From positions 3,844,001 through 3,908,000 of the forward strand of contig NZ_RJJY01000001.1 in the NCBI RefSeq assembly GCF_003751085.1: a stretch of DNA of 64,000 nucleotides. Direction: 5' to 3'. Under the pieces are notes generated by a model. The model did no database searches. It was not told where the DNA came from and saw nothing but the letters and a program-made list of their open reading frames with translations. Positions 1 through 7,896 of the stretch are shown one piece after another. This DNA comes from Micromonospora sp. Llam0 (GTDB taxonomy: Bacteria; Actinomycetota; Actinomycetes; Mycobacteriales; Micromonosporaceae). Position numbers and translations under genes: made by a program. How positions within the stretch are numbered: the first letter of the stretch is position 1; each line of letters starts with the position of its first letter.

Positions 1-133
1 GCTGCTGCGCCTGCACCTGCCACAGCCCGAGCCCGTCGGGGCCGAGCAGGTCGGCGGCCCGGACGGTGTCCGTACCGCTGACGTCGAAGCCGTACCGGGC
101 GAGCCGGCCGGTGGCACTGGTCGGTCTGGTCAT
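1..133 (-). CDS. glnE: Glutamine synthetase adenylyltransferase/deadenylylase, N-terminal fragment
   Basis: Only the first 44 residues are in the window; the gene continues beyond base 1. The ATG is at 133 and the protein begins MTRPTSATGRLARYGF, followed by a DLLGPDGLGLW stretch, which I recognise as the usual GlnE N-terminus in this family of actinomycetes. GlnE adenylylates and deadenylylates type I glutamine synthetase to tune nitrogen assimilation. The glutamine synthetase gene at 3310-4662 lies close by, as in the glnE-glnA2 neighbourhood of mycobacteria, which supports the call. No catalytic motif is visible because of truncation. Confidence 0.8.
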   Translation of the reverse strand, partial: MTRPTSATGRLARYGFDVSGTDTVRAADLLGPDGLGLWQVQAQQ

Positions 134-140
134 CGGGAGC

Positions 141-899
141 CTAACTGCCGAGCAGCGGAAGGGTCCGGGGGATGTCCGAGTCGGGCAGCTGGCCGAGGGC
201 GAGCGCGGCGAACCGGACGGCGAACGGTTGCCAGACCTCCTCGATGTCACCGAGCACCTCGACGCAGGCATCGACGACCACGTCGGCGGGCAGGCGCAGC
301 TCGGTCAGGATGGTCGACCCGGCCGCCCAGGTGCTGACCATGTCCCGGTCGCATTCGATGTGGAACTGCAGCCCCCAGGCCCGGTCACCGAGACGGAACG
401 CCTGGTGGGGGTAGTGCGTCGAGGCGGCGAGCAGCACCGCGCCGTGCGGCAGTTCGGTGATCTCGTCGACGTGCCACTGCAGCACGTCGGGCGCGAGTGG
501 CACGTACCGGAACAGCGGATCGGTGGCGGCGGCGTCGCGCTTGCCGACCAGCGCGGGCCCGATCTCCGGGCCGGCGGCGCTGCGTTCGACGGTGCCGGCG
601 TGCGCGGTGGCGAGCAGGTGGGCACCGAGCCCGATGCCGAGGGTCGGGATCCGCTGGCGGACGGCCTTGCGCAGCAGCCCTTCGACCGCGGGAAGCCAGC
701 CGGCGGCCGGGTCCGGACCGACGGCGGACGGACGGCCGCCGAGGACGATCACCGCCGGTCGGCCGGCCAGGTCGGCCGGGACCGGATCGTCGGCGTACGG
801 GCGGCACACCTCGGTCGGCAGGCCGGCCTCGGCGAGCCACTCCCCCAGCCGTCGCAGGTCGTCGGTCGGGTCGTTCTCGATCACCAGAGCGCTGCCCAC
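141..899 (-). CDS. Class I glutamine amidotransferase-like protein lacking the catalytic Cys
   Basis: 252 residues with the class I GATase fold signature. The nucleophile elbow, normally G-x-C-x-G, reads TLGIGLGAHLLA, so residue 90 is Gly (codon GGG) where Cys is expected. The other two triad positions are present: LQFHIE gives His180 and Glu182. The protein therefore looks like a GATase scaffold without glutaminase chemistry, either a binding/regulatory protein or an enzyme using another residue. The gene ends 7 bases before the glnE start on the same strand, so it is probably co-transcribed with glnE. The flanking glutamine genes suggest a role near nitrogen metabolism, but this is inference only. 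Confidence 0.75.
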   Translation of the reverse strand: MGSALVIENDPTDDLRRLGEWLAEAGLPTEVCRPYADDPVPADLAGRPAVIVLGGRPSAVGPDPAAGWLPAVEGLLRKAVRQRIPTLGIGLGAHLLATAHAGTVERSAAGPEIGPALVGKRDAAATDPLFRYVPLAPDVLQWHVDEITELPHGAVLLAASTHYPHQAFRLGDRAWGLQFHIECDRDMVSTWAAGSTILTELRLPADVVVDACVEVLGDIEEVWQPFAVRFAALALGQLPDSDIPRTLPLLGS

Positions 900-973
900 G
901 TGTCGAGGCTATCCAATCGGCTGCGGCGGGGACCGTAGGTGGTGCCTGCGTGCTCACGGTTGCGTACTCGTAA

Positions 974-1018
974 AATCTGCTCGCTCGGACCGGAACCGAA
1001 TCTGCTCGTTCGGACCGG
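974..1018. repeat. Two 20-bp direct repeats upstream of the S66 gene
   Basis: AATCTGCTCGCTCGGACCGG at 974-993 recurs with one change (C to T) at 999-1018, a 25-bp period. The pair lies in the divergent intergenic region between the amidotransferase-like gene and the S66 peptidase gene, about 24 bases before the GTG start at 1042. It could be an operator or simply a local duplication. Confidence 0.5.
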
Positions 1019-1041
1019 CAACCTCGCGTAGTCTCGCGCCG

Positions 1042-2037
1042 GTGACCGACCCGCGACCGGCCGACCGCCGAGGCGGCGAGCCACCTTGCCCAGCCGCTGA
1101 GCCGGTCCCACCCGGTGCGCTGACGTTGCACCCGCCCGCGCTGCGGCCCGGTGACGAGGTCCGGATCGTGGCCCCGGGTGGGCCGGTGGCCGCCGAGCCG
1201 GTCGAGCGGGGAATGGCCGTGCTGGCCGGCTGGGGCCTGCGTCCCAGGTTGGGCCGGCACGCGCTGGGCCGGCACGGTTTCCTGGCCGGCACCGACCGGC
1301 AGCGGGCCGCCGATCTCGCCGAGGCGTTCGCCGACCCGGCGGTACGCGGCATCGTCTGCGCCCGGGGCGGCTACGGCACCCAGCGGGTGGTGGACCTGCT
1401 GGACATGGCGGCGGTACGCCGGGATCCGAAGGTGGTGTGCGGCTACTCCGACATCACCGCGCTGCACCTGGCGCTGTGGCGGGGCGCCCGGTTGGCGACG
1501 GTGCACGGGCCGGTGGCGGCCTGGGACGACGAGCGGACCCCGGCGGTGTCCGCCGGGTCGCTGCGCCGGACGCTGATGGAGCCGGTGCCGACGGTGGTCA
1601 CCCGGTCGCCGGATGAGGCCGGCGCGGCGGTGCTGGTGCCGGGTCGGGCCGACGGCACCCTGCTCGGTGGCAACCTGACCGTGCTCGCGGCCTCGGTGGG
1701 CACCGCCGACCTGCCGGACCTGACCGGGGCGATCCTGCTGATCGAGGAGATCGGCGAGCCGCCGTACCGGGTGGACCGGCTGCTCACCCAACTGCGCCGG
1801 GCCGGCGCGCTGGAGCACCTGGCCGGGGTCGCGGTCGGCCAGTTCACCGGCTGCGCCGACCGGCACGGGGTGGACGTCGCCGAGGTGCTCGCCGAACGAC
1901 TGGGTGATCTCGGCGTACCGGTGCTGGGCGGGCTGCCGCTCGGGCACGGGCAGACCCCACGCACCGTCGGCCTCGGCGTACCGGCCACCGTCGACGCCGC
2001 CGCCGGCACCCTCACGGTCTCCCCCGCCGTGCGCTGA
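1042..2037 (+). CDS. LD-carboxypeptidase / muropeptide peptidase, family S66
   Basis: 331 residues from the GTG at 1042; the open frame runs further upstream but overlaps the repeats and has no convincing family sequence there. S66 enzymes cleave the L,D bond that releases the terminal D-Ala of tetrapeptide muropeptides during murein recycling; some relatives confer resistance to microcin C-type nucleotides. The Ser-Glu-His triad is visible: Ser136 in CGYSDITALH, Glu235 in LLIEEIGEPPYRVDR and His302 in GLPLGHGQTP. Length is normal for the family. The gene stands alone, divergent from the amidotransferase-like gene. A 45-bp piece of it (1296-1340) is duplicated downstream at 2748-2792. Confidence 0.88.
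   Translation: MTDPRPADRRGGEPPCPAAEPVPPGALTLHPPALRPGDEVRIVAPGGPVAAEPVERGMAVLAGWGLRPRLGRHALGRHGFLAGTDRQRAADLAEAFADPAVRGIVCARGGYGTQRVVDLLDMAAVRRDPKVVCGYSDITALHLALWRGARLATVHGPVAAWDDERTPAVSAGSLRRTLMEPVPTVVTRSPDEAGAAVLVPGRADGTLLGGNLTVLAASVGTADLPDLTGAILLIEEIGEPPYRVDRLLTQLRRAGALEHLAGVAVGQFTGCADRHGVDVAEVLAERLGDLGVPVLGGLPLGHGQTPRTVGLGVPATVDAAAGTLTVSPAVR
1296..1340. repeat. 45-bp exact repeat, copy 1 (inside the S66 gene)
   Basis: Identical to 2748-2792. It begins CCGGCAGCGGGCCGCCGATC and ends GTTCGCCGACCCGGC. Here it encodes the conserved RQRAADLAEAFADPA segment of the S66 protein, so this copy is the source. Confidence 0.9.
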
Positions 2038-2153
2038 CCTGAGCCGGCCGGATTCTCAGCCCGTTGACAGCTTCGGCATGGGTTGCGTTGAGGGCAGCCG
2101 GGCACCGTCGGTCAGGTCACCGCACCACACCGAGACGACATCCGGAGGTCGAC

Positions 2154-2666
2154 TTGTCCAGACGGATCACGAGGAAGCGGGCGCTCGCGGGCCTGGCTGC
2201 GGCGGGCGTGCTCAGCGTCGGGATCGCGGCGCCGACCATCGCCTTCGCGCAGGAGGGCGCCGAGCCGAGTGCCAGTGCCAGTGCCAGTGCCGATGGATCG
2301 ACCGGCGAGGAGCGCCGGGCGGCGAAGATGACCGAGCTGGCCGAGGCGCTGGCCGCGGAACTTGGCGTCTCCGCCGACGACGTCACCGCCGCGCTGGAGA
2401 AAGTCCGTGAGGAGGGGGCCGGCGACCGGCCCGAACGCGGAGAGCGGCCGGAGGGGACGGCCGACCGGCAGGCGGCGCTGCAGGAGCGGCTCGACGCGGC
2501 GGTCGCCGACGGAAAGCTCACCCGGGCCGAGGCCGACGCGGTCCTCAAGGCCTACGAGGAAGGGGTACTCGCCGGCTCCGGACGCGGCGGCGGTCCGGGC
2601 CGTGGCGGCCCGATGGGCGGTACGGACGAGGAGCCGGAGGCCGCCCAGTCGCCGGACGGCACCTGA
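2154..2666 (+). CDS. Exported small protein with Ser-Ala repeat and acidic helical region
   Basis: 170 residues from a TTG at 2154, chosen because GGAGG sits 5 bases upstream (2144-2148) and the frame then gives a textbook signal peptide: SRRITRKRA basic region, a hydrophobic core, and cleavage near AFA-QEG at about residue 32. After the signal come a (SA)n stretch, a helical acidic segment (MTELAEALAAELGVSADDV) and a second helix ending in KAYEEGVLAG, then a Gly-rich acidic tail. The helical repeats resemble the short 'helix-turn' units found in several actinobacterial exported proteins of unknown function. No enzymatic motif is seen. The gene stands alone and is followed by a strong hairpin at 2686-2734. 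Confidence 0.75.
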   Translation: MSRRITRKRALAGLAAAGVLSVGIAAPTIAFAQEGAEPSASASASADGSTGEERRAAKMTELAEALAAELGVSADDVTAALEKVREEGAGDRPERGERPEGTADRQAALQERLDAAVADGKLTRAEADAVLKAYEEGVLAGSGRGGGPGRGGPMGGTDEEPEAAQSPDGT

Positions 2667-2685
2667 CCCGACCCCGCCCCCGAAA

Positions 2686-2734
2686 GGTCCTGGCGCCGGA
2701 GCGCCCCTCGCGGGGTTGCTCCGGCGCCAGGACC
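2686..2734 (+). terminator. Strong hairpin terminator between convergent genes
   Basis: GGTCCTGGCGCCGGAGC (2686-2702) pairs perfectly with 2718-2734, a 17-bp GC-rich stem with a 15-base loop that itself contains CCCC/GGGG. It follows the secreted-protein stop by 20 bases. The DUF350 gene is convergent, so it may serve both strands, although there is no T-run, as is usual in actinomycetes. Confidence 0.8.
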
Positions 2735-2747
2735 GTCTTCGCGCCGG

Positions 2748-2792
2748 CCGGCAGCGGGCCGCCGATCTCGCCGAGGCGTTCGCCGACCCGGC
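2748..2792. repeat. 45-bp exact repeat, copy 2 (intergenic)
   Basis: An exact copy of 1296-1340 from the S66 gene, placed between the hairpin at 2686-2734 and the 3' end of the DUF350 gene. It is followed immediately by two tandem copies of GCTCAGGCGATGCAG (2791-2805 and 2806-2820), the second reaching the DUF350 stop region. Confidence 0.9.
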
Positions 2793-2807
2793 TCAGGCGA
2801 TGCAGGC

Positions 2808-3233
2808 TCAGGCGATGCAGGCGCAGACGATCAGGGCGGCGCCGAAGTGCGACGCGGCGCTGACCCGGGCGGCGGGGTGTGGCTCGTCGGAGCAGATCAC
2901 CGCGCCGAGCCGGCCGGGGGTCAGCCAGTCGAGCACGGCGAAGGCCAACGCCATGATGCCCAGCCCGATCAGTCCGAAGAGGACCGTCGAGGCGAGCCCC
3001 TTGGTGAACGACGGGTAGCTCGTCAGGATCGCGGTGAAGACGATGCCGGCGACGCCGAGCTGGTTGGCGGCGAGCAGCAGCGCCGCGTTGCCGTTGCGCT
3101 GCACCCAGATCAGCTCGCGCAACTTCCCAGGGGTGAGCCAGTCGACCACCACGAAGCCGGCCGCCATCAGAGCGACGCCGACCGCTCCGAAGACGATGCT
3201 CTGCCAAGCTCCGGTGAGCAGATCCTCCAGCAC
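2808..3233 (-). CDS. DUF350 family membrane protein
   Basis: 141 residues, GTG start at 3233 with GGAGG 6-7 bases upstream. Four hydrophobic segments are visible (roughly residues 12-32, 48-68, 83-103 and 120-140), and the DUF350 repeat signature occurs twice as VDWLTPGKL and LDWLTPGRL, consistent with the internal duplication typical of the family. It is an inner-membrane protein of unknown function, often linked to envelope stress or polyamine-type genes. Its C-terminus (IVCACIA) falls in a short tandem repeat, so the last few residues may be recent additions. Transcribed toward the secreted-protein gene. Confidence 0.85.
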   Translation of the reverse strand: MLEDLLTGAWQSIVFGAVGVALMAAGFVVVDWLTPGKLRELIWVQRNGNAALLLAANQLGVAGIVFTAILTSYPSFTKGLASTVLFGLIGLGIMALAFAVLDWLTPGRLGAVICSDEPHPAARVSAASHFGAALIVCACIA

Positions 3234-3309
3234 GCACGTTCCTCCCGATCGGGTCGCCGCGGGGGCGGCGAGTGTCGGGAGGGACGATAGCGTGGCGGCG
3301 CCAGCCCGC

Positions 3310-4662
3310 TCAGAGCGCGCCGAGGTAGCGGCGACGCTCGTACGGGGTGACCTCGCGGCGGTACTGCTCCCACTCGGAGCGCTTGTTGCGCAGGAAGAAG
3401 TCGAAGACGTGCTCGCCGAGCACCTCGGCGATCAGCTCCGAGCTGGCCATCACCTCGATGGCCTCGGAGAGGTTCTCCGGCAGCGACTCGTACCCCATCG
3501 CCTTGCGCTCGGCGGCGGACAGCGCCGACACGTCGTCCTCGGAGCCCGGCGGCAGCTCGTAGCCCTCCTCGATGCCCTTGAGGCCGGCGCCGAGCATCAC
3601 CGCGAAGGCCAGGTACGGGTTGGTCGCCGAGTCCAACGAGCGGACCTCGACCCGGGCCGAGTTCGGCTTGCCGTACGCGGGGACGCGCACCAGCGCGGAC
3701 CGGTTGAGGTGCCCCCAGCACACGTACGCCGGGGACTCGGTGATCCGGTCCGGCAGCGCCTGCGGGAACAGCCGCTTGTAGGAGTTGACCCACTGGTTGG
3801 TGACCGCGGTGTACTCGCGGGCGTGCACCAGCAGCCCGGCGATGAACGCCTTCGCGACCTTGGAGATCTTCATCGGATCGCCGGCGTCGTGGAAGGCGTT
3901 GCGCTCGCCCTCGAACAGCGACAGGTGGGTGTGCATCCCGCTGCCCGGCTGGTCGGTGAAGGGCTTGGGCATGAAGGTCGCCGCGACGCCGTGCGACAGG
4001 GCGACCTCCTTGACCACGTGCCGGAAGGTCATGATGTTGTCGGCGGTGGTCAGCGCGTCGGCGTAGCGCAGGTCGATCTCCTGCTGACCGGGGGCGACCT
4101 CGTGGTGGCTGAACTCGACCGAGATGCCGATCCGTTCCAGGGCGAGCACCGCCTGGCGGCGGAAGTCACGGGCCACCGCGTGGGTGGTGTGGTCGAAGTA
4201 GCCGCCGGAGTCGACCGGCACCGGGGTGGACCCGTCGGCCGGGCTGTTCTCCAGCAGGAAGAACTCGATCTCGGGATGGGTGTAGAAGGTGAAGCCCTTG
4301 TCGGCGGCCCGGGACAACGCCCGGCGCAGCACATGCCGGGGATCGGCCCAGGACGGTGTGCCGTCGGGCAGCAGGATGTCGCAGAACATCCGGGCGCTCT
4401 CGCCGCTGACGCCGCCCTCGAACGGGAACACCTGGAATGTGGTGGGATCCGGCATGGCGACCATGTCGGACTCGAAGACCCGGGCGAACCCTTCGATGGC
4501 GGATCCATCGAAGCCGATGCCTTCCTCGAATGCTGCCTCAAGCTCAGCCGGCGCGACCGAGACGCTCTTGAGCGTGCCGAGCACGTCGGTGAACCACAAG
4601 CGAACGAAACGGATGTCGCGCTCTTCCAGAGTACGGAGCACGAACTCCTGCTGACGGTCCAC
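3310..4662 (-). CDS. glnA2: Type I glutamine synthetase family protein (GlnA2-like)
   Basis: 450 residues from the GTG at 4662, preceded by GAGGGG; the longer open frame upstream is not family sequence. It contains the beta-grasp N-domain (residues about 15-100) and the catalytic barrel: the EIEFFLL metal-ligand segment, EVAPGQQEID, KPFTDQPGSGMHTHLSL and the ARVEVRSLDSATNPY arginine region. The usual adenylylation loop (NLYDLP) is replaced by EGYELPPGSED, so control by GlnE is doubtful. In mycobacteria the gene beside glnE is glnA2, and in Streptomyces GlnA2 was shown to act on polyamines rather than ammonia, so the substrate is uncertain. A possible GlnR box lies upstream at 4781-4796. Confidence 0.88.
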   Translation of the reverse strand: MDRQQEFVLRTLEERDIRFVRLWFTDVLGTLKSVSVAPAELEAAFEEGIGFDGSAIEGFARVFESDMVAMPDPTTFQVFPFEGGVSGESARMFCDILLPDGTPSWADPRHVLRRALSRAADKGFTFYTHPEIEFFLLENSPADGSTPVPVDSGGYFDHTTHAVARDFRRQAVLALERIGISVEFSHHEVAPGQQEIDLRYADALTTADNIMTFRHVVKEVALSHGVAATFMPKPFTDQPGSGMHTHLSLFEGERNAFHDAGDPMKISKVAKAFIAGLLVHAREYTAVTNQWVNSYKRLFPQALPDRITESPAYVCWGHLNRSALVRVPAYGKPNSARVEVRSLDSATNPYLAFAVMLGAGLKGIEEGYELPPGSEDDVSALSAAERKAMGYESLPENLSEAIEVMASSELIAEVLGEHVFDFFLRNKRSEWEQYRREVTPYERRRYLGAL

Positions 4663-4780
4663 GTCTACCCCTCGTGACACTGGTCTGCCCGGACCGGTTC
4701 CATTCTCCGCGCTGCTGCCCTCCAGCGCAGGACCAGGTGCTGTCGGCTCCCACCTGAGCTGCCCAGTCTTTACCGACCTC

Positions 4781-4796
4781 GTTACACCGACGTTAC
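4781..4796. promoter_or_regulatory. Possible GlnR box in the glnA2-nadE divergent region
   Basis: The 339-base region 4663-5001 separates divergent glnA2 and nadE. Within it, GTTAC (4781-4785), six bases, GTTAC (4792-4796) matches the half-site spacing of actinobacterial GlnR sites (GTnAC-n6-GaAAC), although the second half deviates from the GaAAC consensus. It lies 119 bases upstream of the glnA2 start. The rest of the region shows no other structure I can support. Confidence 0.4.
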
Positions 4797-5001
4797 GGGA
4801 CCGCTCCGGTCGCGCACCTGTCGGGGTTAGCCGACAATCCACACCATTTCGGCGTTTTACCACCAACCATTACGAAGGGGATATTAGACCACGATCACCG
4901 GAGCGCACCGGAGCATGTCCGCACAGTCACCTGACCGGTCCCCTTCGCGACCGTCGGCGACCGGCGGGTTGGTCGGGGTTGCGCTGGGGGAAGATAACGA
5001 C

Positions 5002-6813
5002 ATGCCGACGCTGCGCATCGCCCTCGCCCAGGTCAACCCCACCGTTGGCGATCTACCGGGCAACGCCCGGCTGGTCCGCGACTTCACCCGTACGGCGGTG
5101 GACGCCGGCGGGCAACTGGTCGTGTTCCCGGAGATGATGCTCACCGGCTACCCGGTGGAGGACCTGGTGTTCCGGGAGTCGTTCGTCGCCGCCGCCCGGT
5201 CCGGCGTCGGGCAACTCGCCGCCGACCTGGCCGCCGACGGGTTCGGCGACGTACCCGTGCTGGTCGGCTACCTCGACGCCGACGGGCCGGCCGCGATCAG
5301 CGCCGAAGCCGACCCGGGCCGGGGTCCGCGCAACGCCCTCGCCGTGCTGCACGGCGGCACCGTGGCGGCCACCTACTTCAAACACCACCTGCCCAACTAC
5401 GGTGTCTTCGACGAGGACCGCTACTTCGTGTCGGGCACCTCGTTGACCGTCGTGCGCGTCGGCGGGGTCGACGTGGCGCTGACCATCTGCGAGGACCTGT
5501 GGCAGGCCGGCGGGCCGTTCACCACCGCCCGCCGCGCCGGCGTCGGCCTGGTCGTCACGGTCAACGGGTCGCCGTACGAGTTGGACAAGGACGACGCCCG
5601 GCTGCCACTGGTGCGGCGGCGGGCCGCCGAGGCCGGCGCCACCGTGGCGTACGTCAACCTGGTCGGCGGCCAGGACGAACTGGTCTTCGACGGCGACTCG
5701 ATGATCGTCGCCGCGGACGGCACGCTGCTGGCCCGCGCGCCGCAGTTCGTCGAGCATCTGCTGCTGCACGACCTGACGCTGCCGGACGCGGACGCCCCGG
5801 CGCAGGACAGCGCCGCGACCCCGGAGGCCGCCGACGCGACGGCCACCCCGGAGACCCCGGACGGCCCGGACCGGATGACCGTCGACCGGGTGGTGGTCGG
5901 TGACCGGTTGGCCGACCCGGCGGGCGGGCCGGTCAGCGGCGGGGTCGCCGAGCCGCTGCCGGCCGAGGCGGAGATCTGGTCGGCGCTGGTGCTCGGGCTG
6001 CGCGACTACGTCCGCAAGAACGGCTTCTCCTCGGTGGTGCTGGGGTTGTCCGGCGGGATCGACTCGGCGGTGGTGGCCGCGATCGCGGTGGACGCGCTCG
6101 GCCCGGACCGGGTCGTCGGCGTCTCGCTGCCCAGTCAGTTCTCCTCCGAACACTCCCGGGCCGACGCCGCCGAGCTGGCCAAACGGACCGGCCTGGACTA
6201 CCGGATCGAGCCGATCCAGCCGATGGTCGACCCGTTCCTGGCCAACATCTCGCTCTCCGGGCTGGCCGTGGAGAACCTGCAGGCGCGGGTACGCGGGGTG
6301 ATCCTGATGGCGCTGTCCAACCAGGAGGGCCACCTGGTGCTGACCACCGGCAACAAGAGCGAACTGGCGGTCGGCTACTCCACCCTGTACGGCGACTCGG
6401 TCGGCGGCTTCAACCCGATCAAAGATGTCTGGAAGTCGCTGGTGTGGTCGCTGGCCCGGTGGCGCAACGACGACGCCGTCCGGCGCGGCGACGAGTCGCC
6501 GATCCCGGAGAACTCGATCGCCAAACCACCCAGCGCGGAGCTGCGTCCTGGTCAGCTCGACACCGACTCGCTACCCGACTACGCGCTCCTCGACGGGGTG
6601 CTGACCGGCTACATCGACGGCGATGCCGGCCGCGACGACCTGGTCGCCGCCGGGCACGATCCGGAGCTGGTCGACCGGGTGCTGCGAATGGTGGACCTCG
6701 CCGAGTACAAGCGGCGACAGTCGGCGCCCGGCACCAAGATATCGATCAAGGCTTTCGGTCGTGATCGACGGCTGCCGATCACCAACCGGTGGCGGGAGCC
6801 CGGCGACGGCTGA
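5002..6813 (+). CDS. nadE: Glutamine-dependent NAD+ synthetase
   Basis: 603 residues from the ATG at 5002; the open frame extends upstream but the family N-terminus begins MPTLRIALAQVNPTVG. The N-terminal nitrilase-type glutaminase domain carries the Glu-Lys-Cys triad: Glu44 in VVFPEMMLTGYP, Lys127 in YFKHHLPNYGVFDE and Cys163 in TICEDLW. The C-terminal synthetase domain has the PP-loop SGGIDS at about residues 351-356 and ends with the RLPITNRWREP tail. It makes NAD+ from nicotinate adenine dinucleotide with ammonia channelled from glutamine. A Pro/Ala/Thr-rich linker of about 50 residues (near 265-315) separates the domains and is longer than in many homologues. Confidence 0.95.
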   Translation: MPTLRIALAQVNPTVGDLPGNARLVRDFTRTAVDAGGQLVVFPEMMLTGYPVEDLVFRESFVAAARSGVGQLAADLAADGFGDVPVLVGYLDADGPAAISAEADPGRGPRNALAVLHGGTVAATYFKHHLPNYGVFDEDRYFVSGTSLTVVRVGGVDVALTICEDLWQAGGPFTTARRAGVGLVVTVNGSPYELDKDDARLPLVRRRAAEAGATVAYVNLVGGQDELVFDGDSMIVAADGTLLARAPQFVEHLLLHDLTLPDADAPAQDSAATPEAADATATPETPDGPDRMTVDRVVVGDRLADPAGGPVSGGVAEPLPAEAEIWSALVLGLRDYVRKNGFSSVVLGLSGGIDSAVVAAIAVDALGPDRVVGVSLPSQFSSEHSRADAAELAKRTGLDYRIEPIQPMVDPFLANISLSGLAVENLQARVRGVILMALSNQEGHLVLTTGNKSELAVGYSTLYGDSVGGFNPIKDVWKSLVWSLARWRNDDAVRRGDESPIPENSIAKPPSAELRPGQLDTDSLPDYALLDGVLTGYIDGDAGRDDLVAAGHDPELVDRVLRMVDLAEYKRRQSAPGTKISIKAFGRDRRLPITNRWREPGDG

Positions 6814-6943
6814 GACCCGTCGGGTGACCGGGTGAGGTGTGAATTCCTGCACTGAAGCCTCTCCGCGCCGGTGCCGCCGGTGGCACCATCGGGACGTACC
6901 CCGGGGACCGCGACCGCGGCCACGAGGGTGAGAGGAGACGACG

Positions 6944-7837
6944 ATGTCCCGATCCACGCCGGGCGCCGGGCCCAGCCAGTCAGCCACGCCCACCGAGCCC
7001 GCCACGCCGGCCGAGGCCGTCGCGCTGTACGGCGGACCGGTCAGCCGCCGGGTCCGCACCCGTGACCTGATCGCCGCCAAGGAACGCGGCGAACGGTGGG
7101 CGATGCTCACCTCGTACGACCAGTACACCGCCGCGATCTTCGACCAGGCCGGCATACCGGTGCTGCTGGTCGGCGACTCCGCGGCGAACAACGTGTTCGG
7201 CCACGAGACCACCGTGCCGGTCACCGTCGACGAACTGCTGCCGCTGGTCCGGGCCGTGGTCCGGGCCACCCGGGGTGCCCTGGTCGTCGGTGACCTGCCG
7301 TTCGGCTCCTACGAGGAGGGGCCGACGCAGGCGCTGCGGACCGCCGTACGGTTCATGAAGGAAGGCGGCTGCGGCGCGGTCAAACTCGAAGGCGGTCGGC
7401 GGGTCGCCGACCAGATCGCCGCGCTGACCGGGGCCGGCATCCCGGTGATGGCGCACGTCGGCTTCACTCCGCAGCGGGAGCACACCATCGGCGGCTACCG
7501 GGTGCAGGGCCGCGGCGACGCCGCCGACGAGGTGATCGCCGACGCCCACGCGGTCGCCGAGGCCGGCGCGTTCGCCGTGGTGCTGGAGATGGTGCCGGGG
7601 GTGGTCGCCAAGCGGATCACCCACGACCTGCCGGTGCCGACGATCGGCATCGGTGCCGGCCCGGAGACCGACGCGCAGGTGCTGGTCTGGCAGGACATGT
7701 CCGGCATGCGGTCCGGCCCGACCCCACGGTTCGTGAAGCCCTACGCCGACCTCGCCGGGGTGCTCGCCGACGCGACCCGCCGGTACGCCGACGACGTCCG
7801 TGACGGCCGGTTCCCGACCGCCGAGCACACTTTCTGA
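6944..7837 (+). CDS. panB: 3-methyl-2-oxobutanoate hydroxymethyltransferase
   Basis: 297 residues, ATG with GAGAGGAG upstream. PanB transfers a hydroxymethyl group from 5,10-methylene-THF to alpha-ketoisovalerate, the first committed step of pantothenate synthesis. Conserved elements are visible in order: [25 protein letters not shown] (metal-binding Asp), [16 protein letters not shown], and HVGFTPQ; the catalytic Glu is in the VLEMVP segment, followed by IGIGAG. The first 35 residues are a low-complexity Ala/Pro extension common in actinobacterial versions. It lies 130 bases downstream of nadE in the same direction, so both cofactor genes may share transcripts. Confidence 0.95.
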   Translation: MSRSTPGAGPSQSATPTEPATPAEAVALYGGPVSRRVRTRDLIAAKERGERWAMLTSYDQYTAAIFDQAGIPVLLVGDSAANNVFGHETTVPVTVDELLPLVRAVVRATRGALVVGDLPFGSYEEGPTQALRTAVRFMKEGGCGAVKLEGGRRVADQIAALTGAGIPVMAHVGFTPQREHTIGGYRVQGRGDAADEVIADAHAVAEAGAFAVVLEMVPGVVAKRITHDLPVPTIGIGAGPETDAQVLVWQDMSGMRSGPTPRFVKPYADLAGVLADATRRYADDVRDGRFPTAEHTF

Positions 7838-7896
7838 CCGACCGTCGTCACCGTCCGGTCCCGGCGGTTCGCGAGACCCCCGGGACCGGGCGGAGC

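Noticed and set aside
385..1947. 520-codon minus-strand frame spanning the S66 gene
   Set aside because: High-GC shadow; Gln/Arg/His/Pro-rich with no domain.
3034..4677. 547-codon plus-strand frame
   Set aside because: Antisense of glnA2, with no homology of its own.
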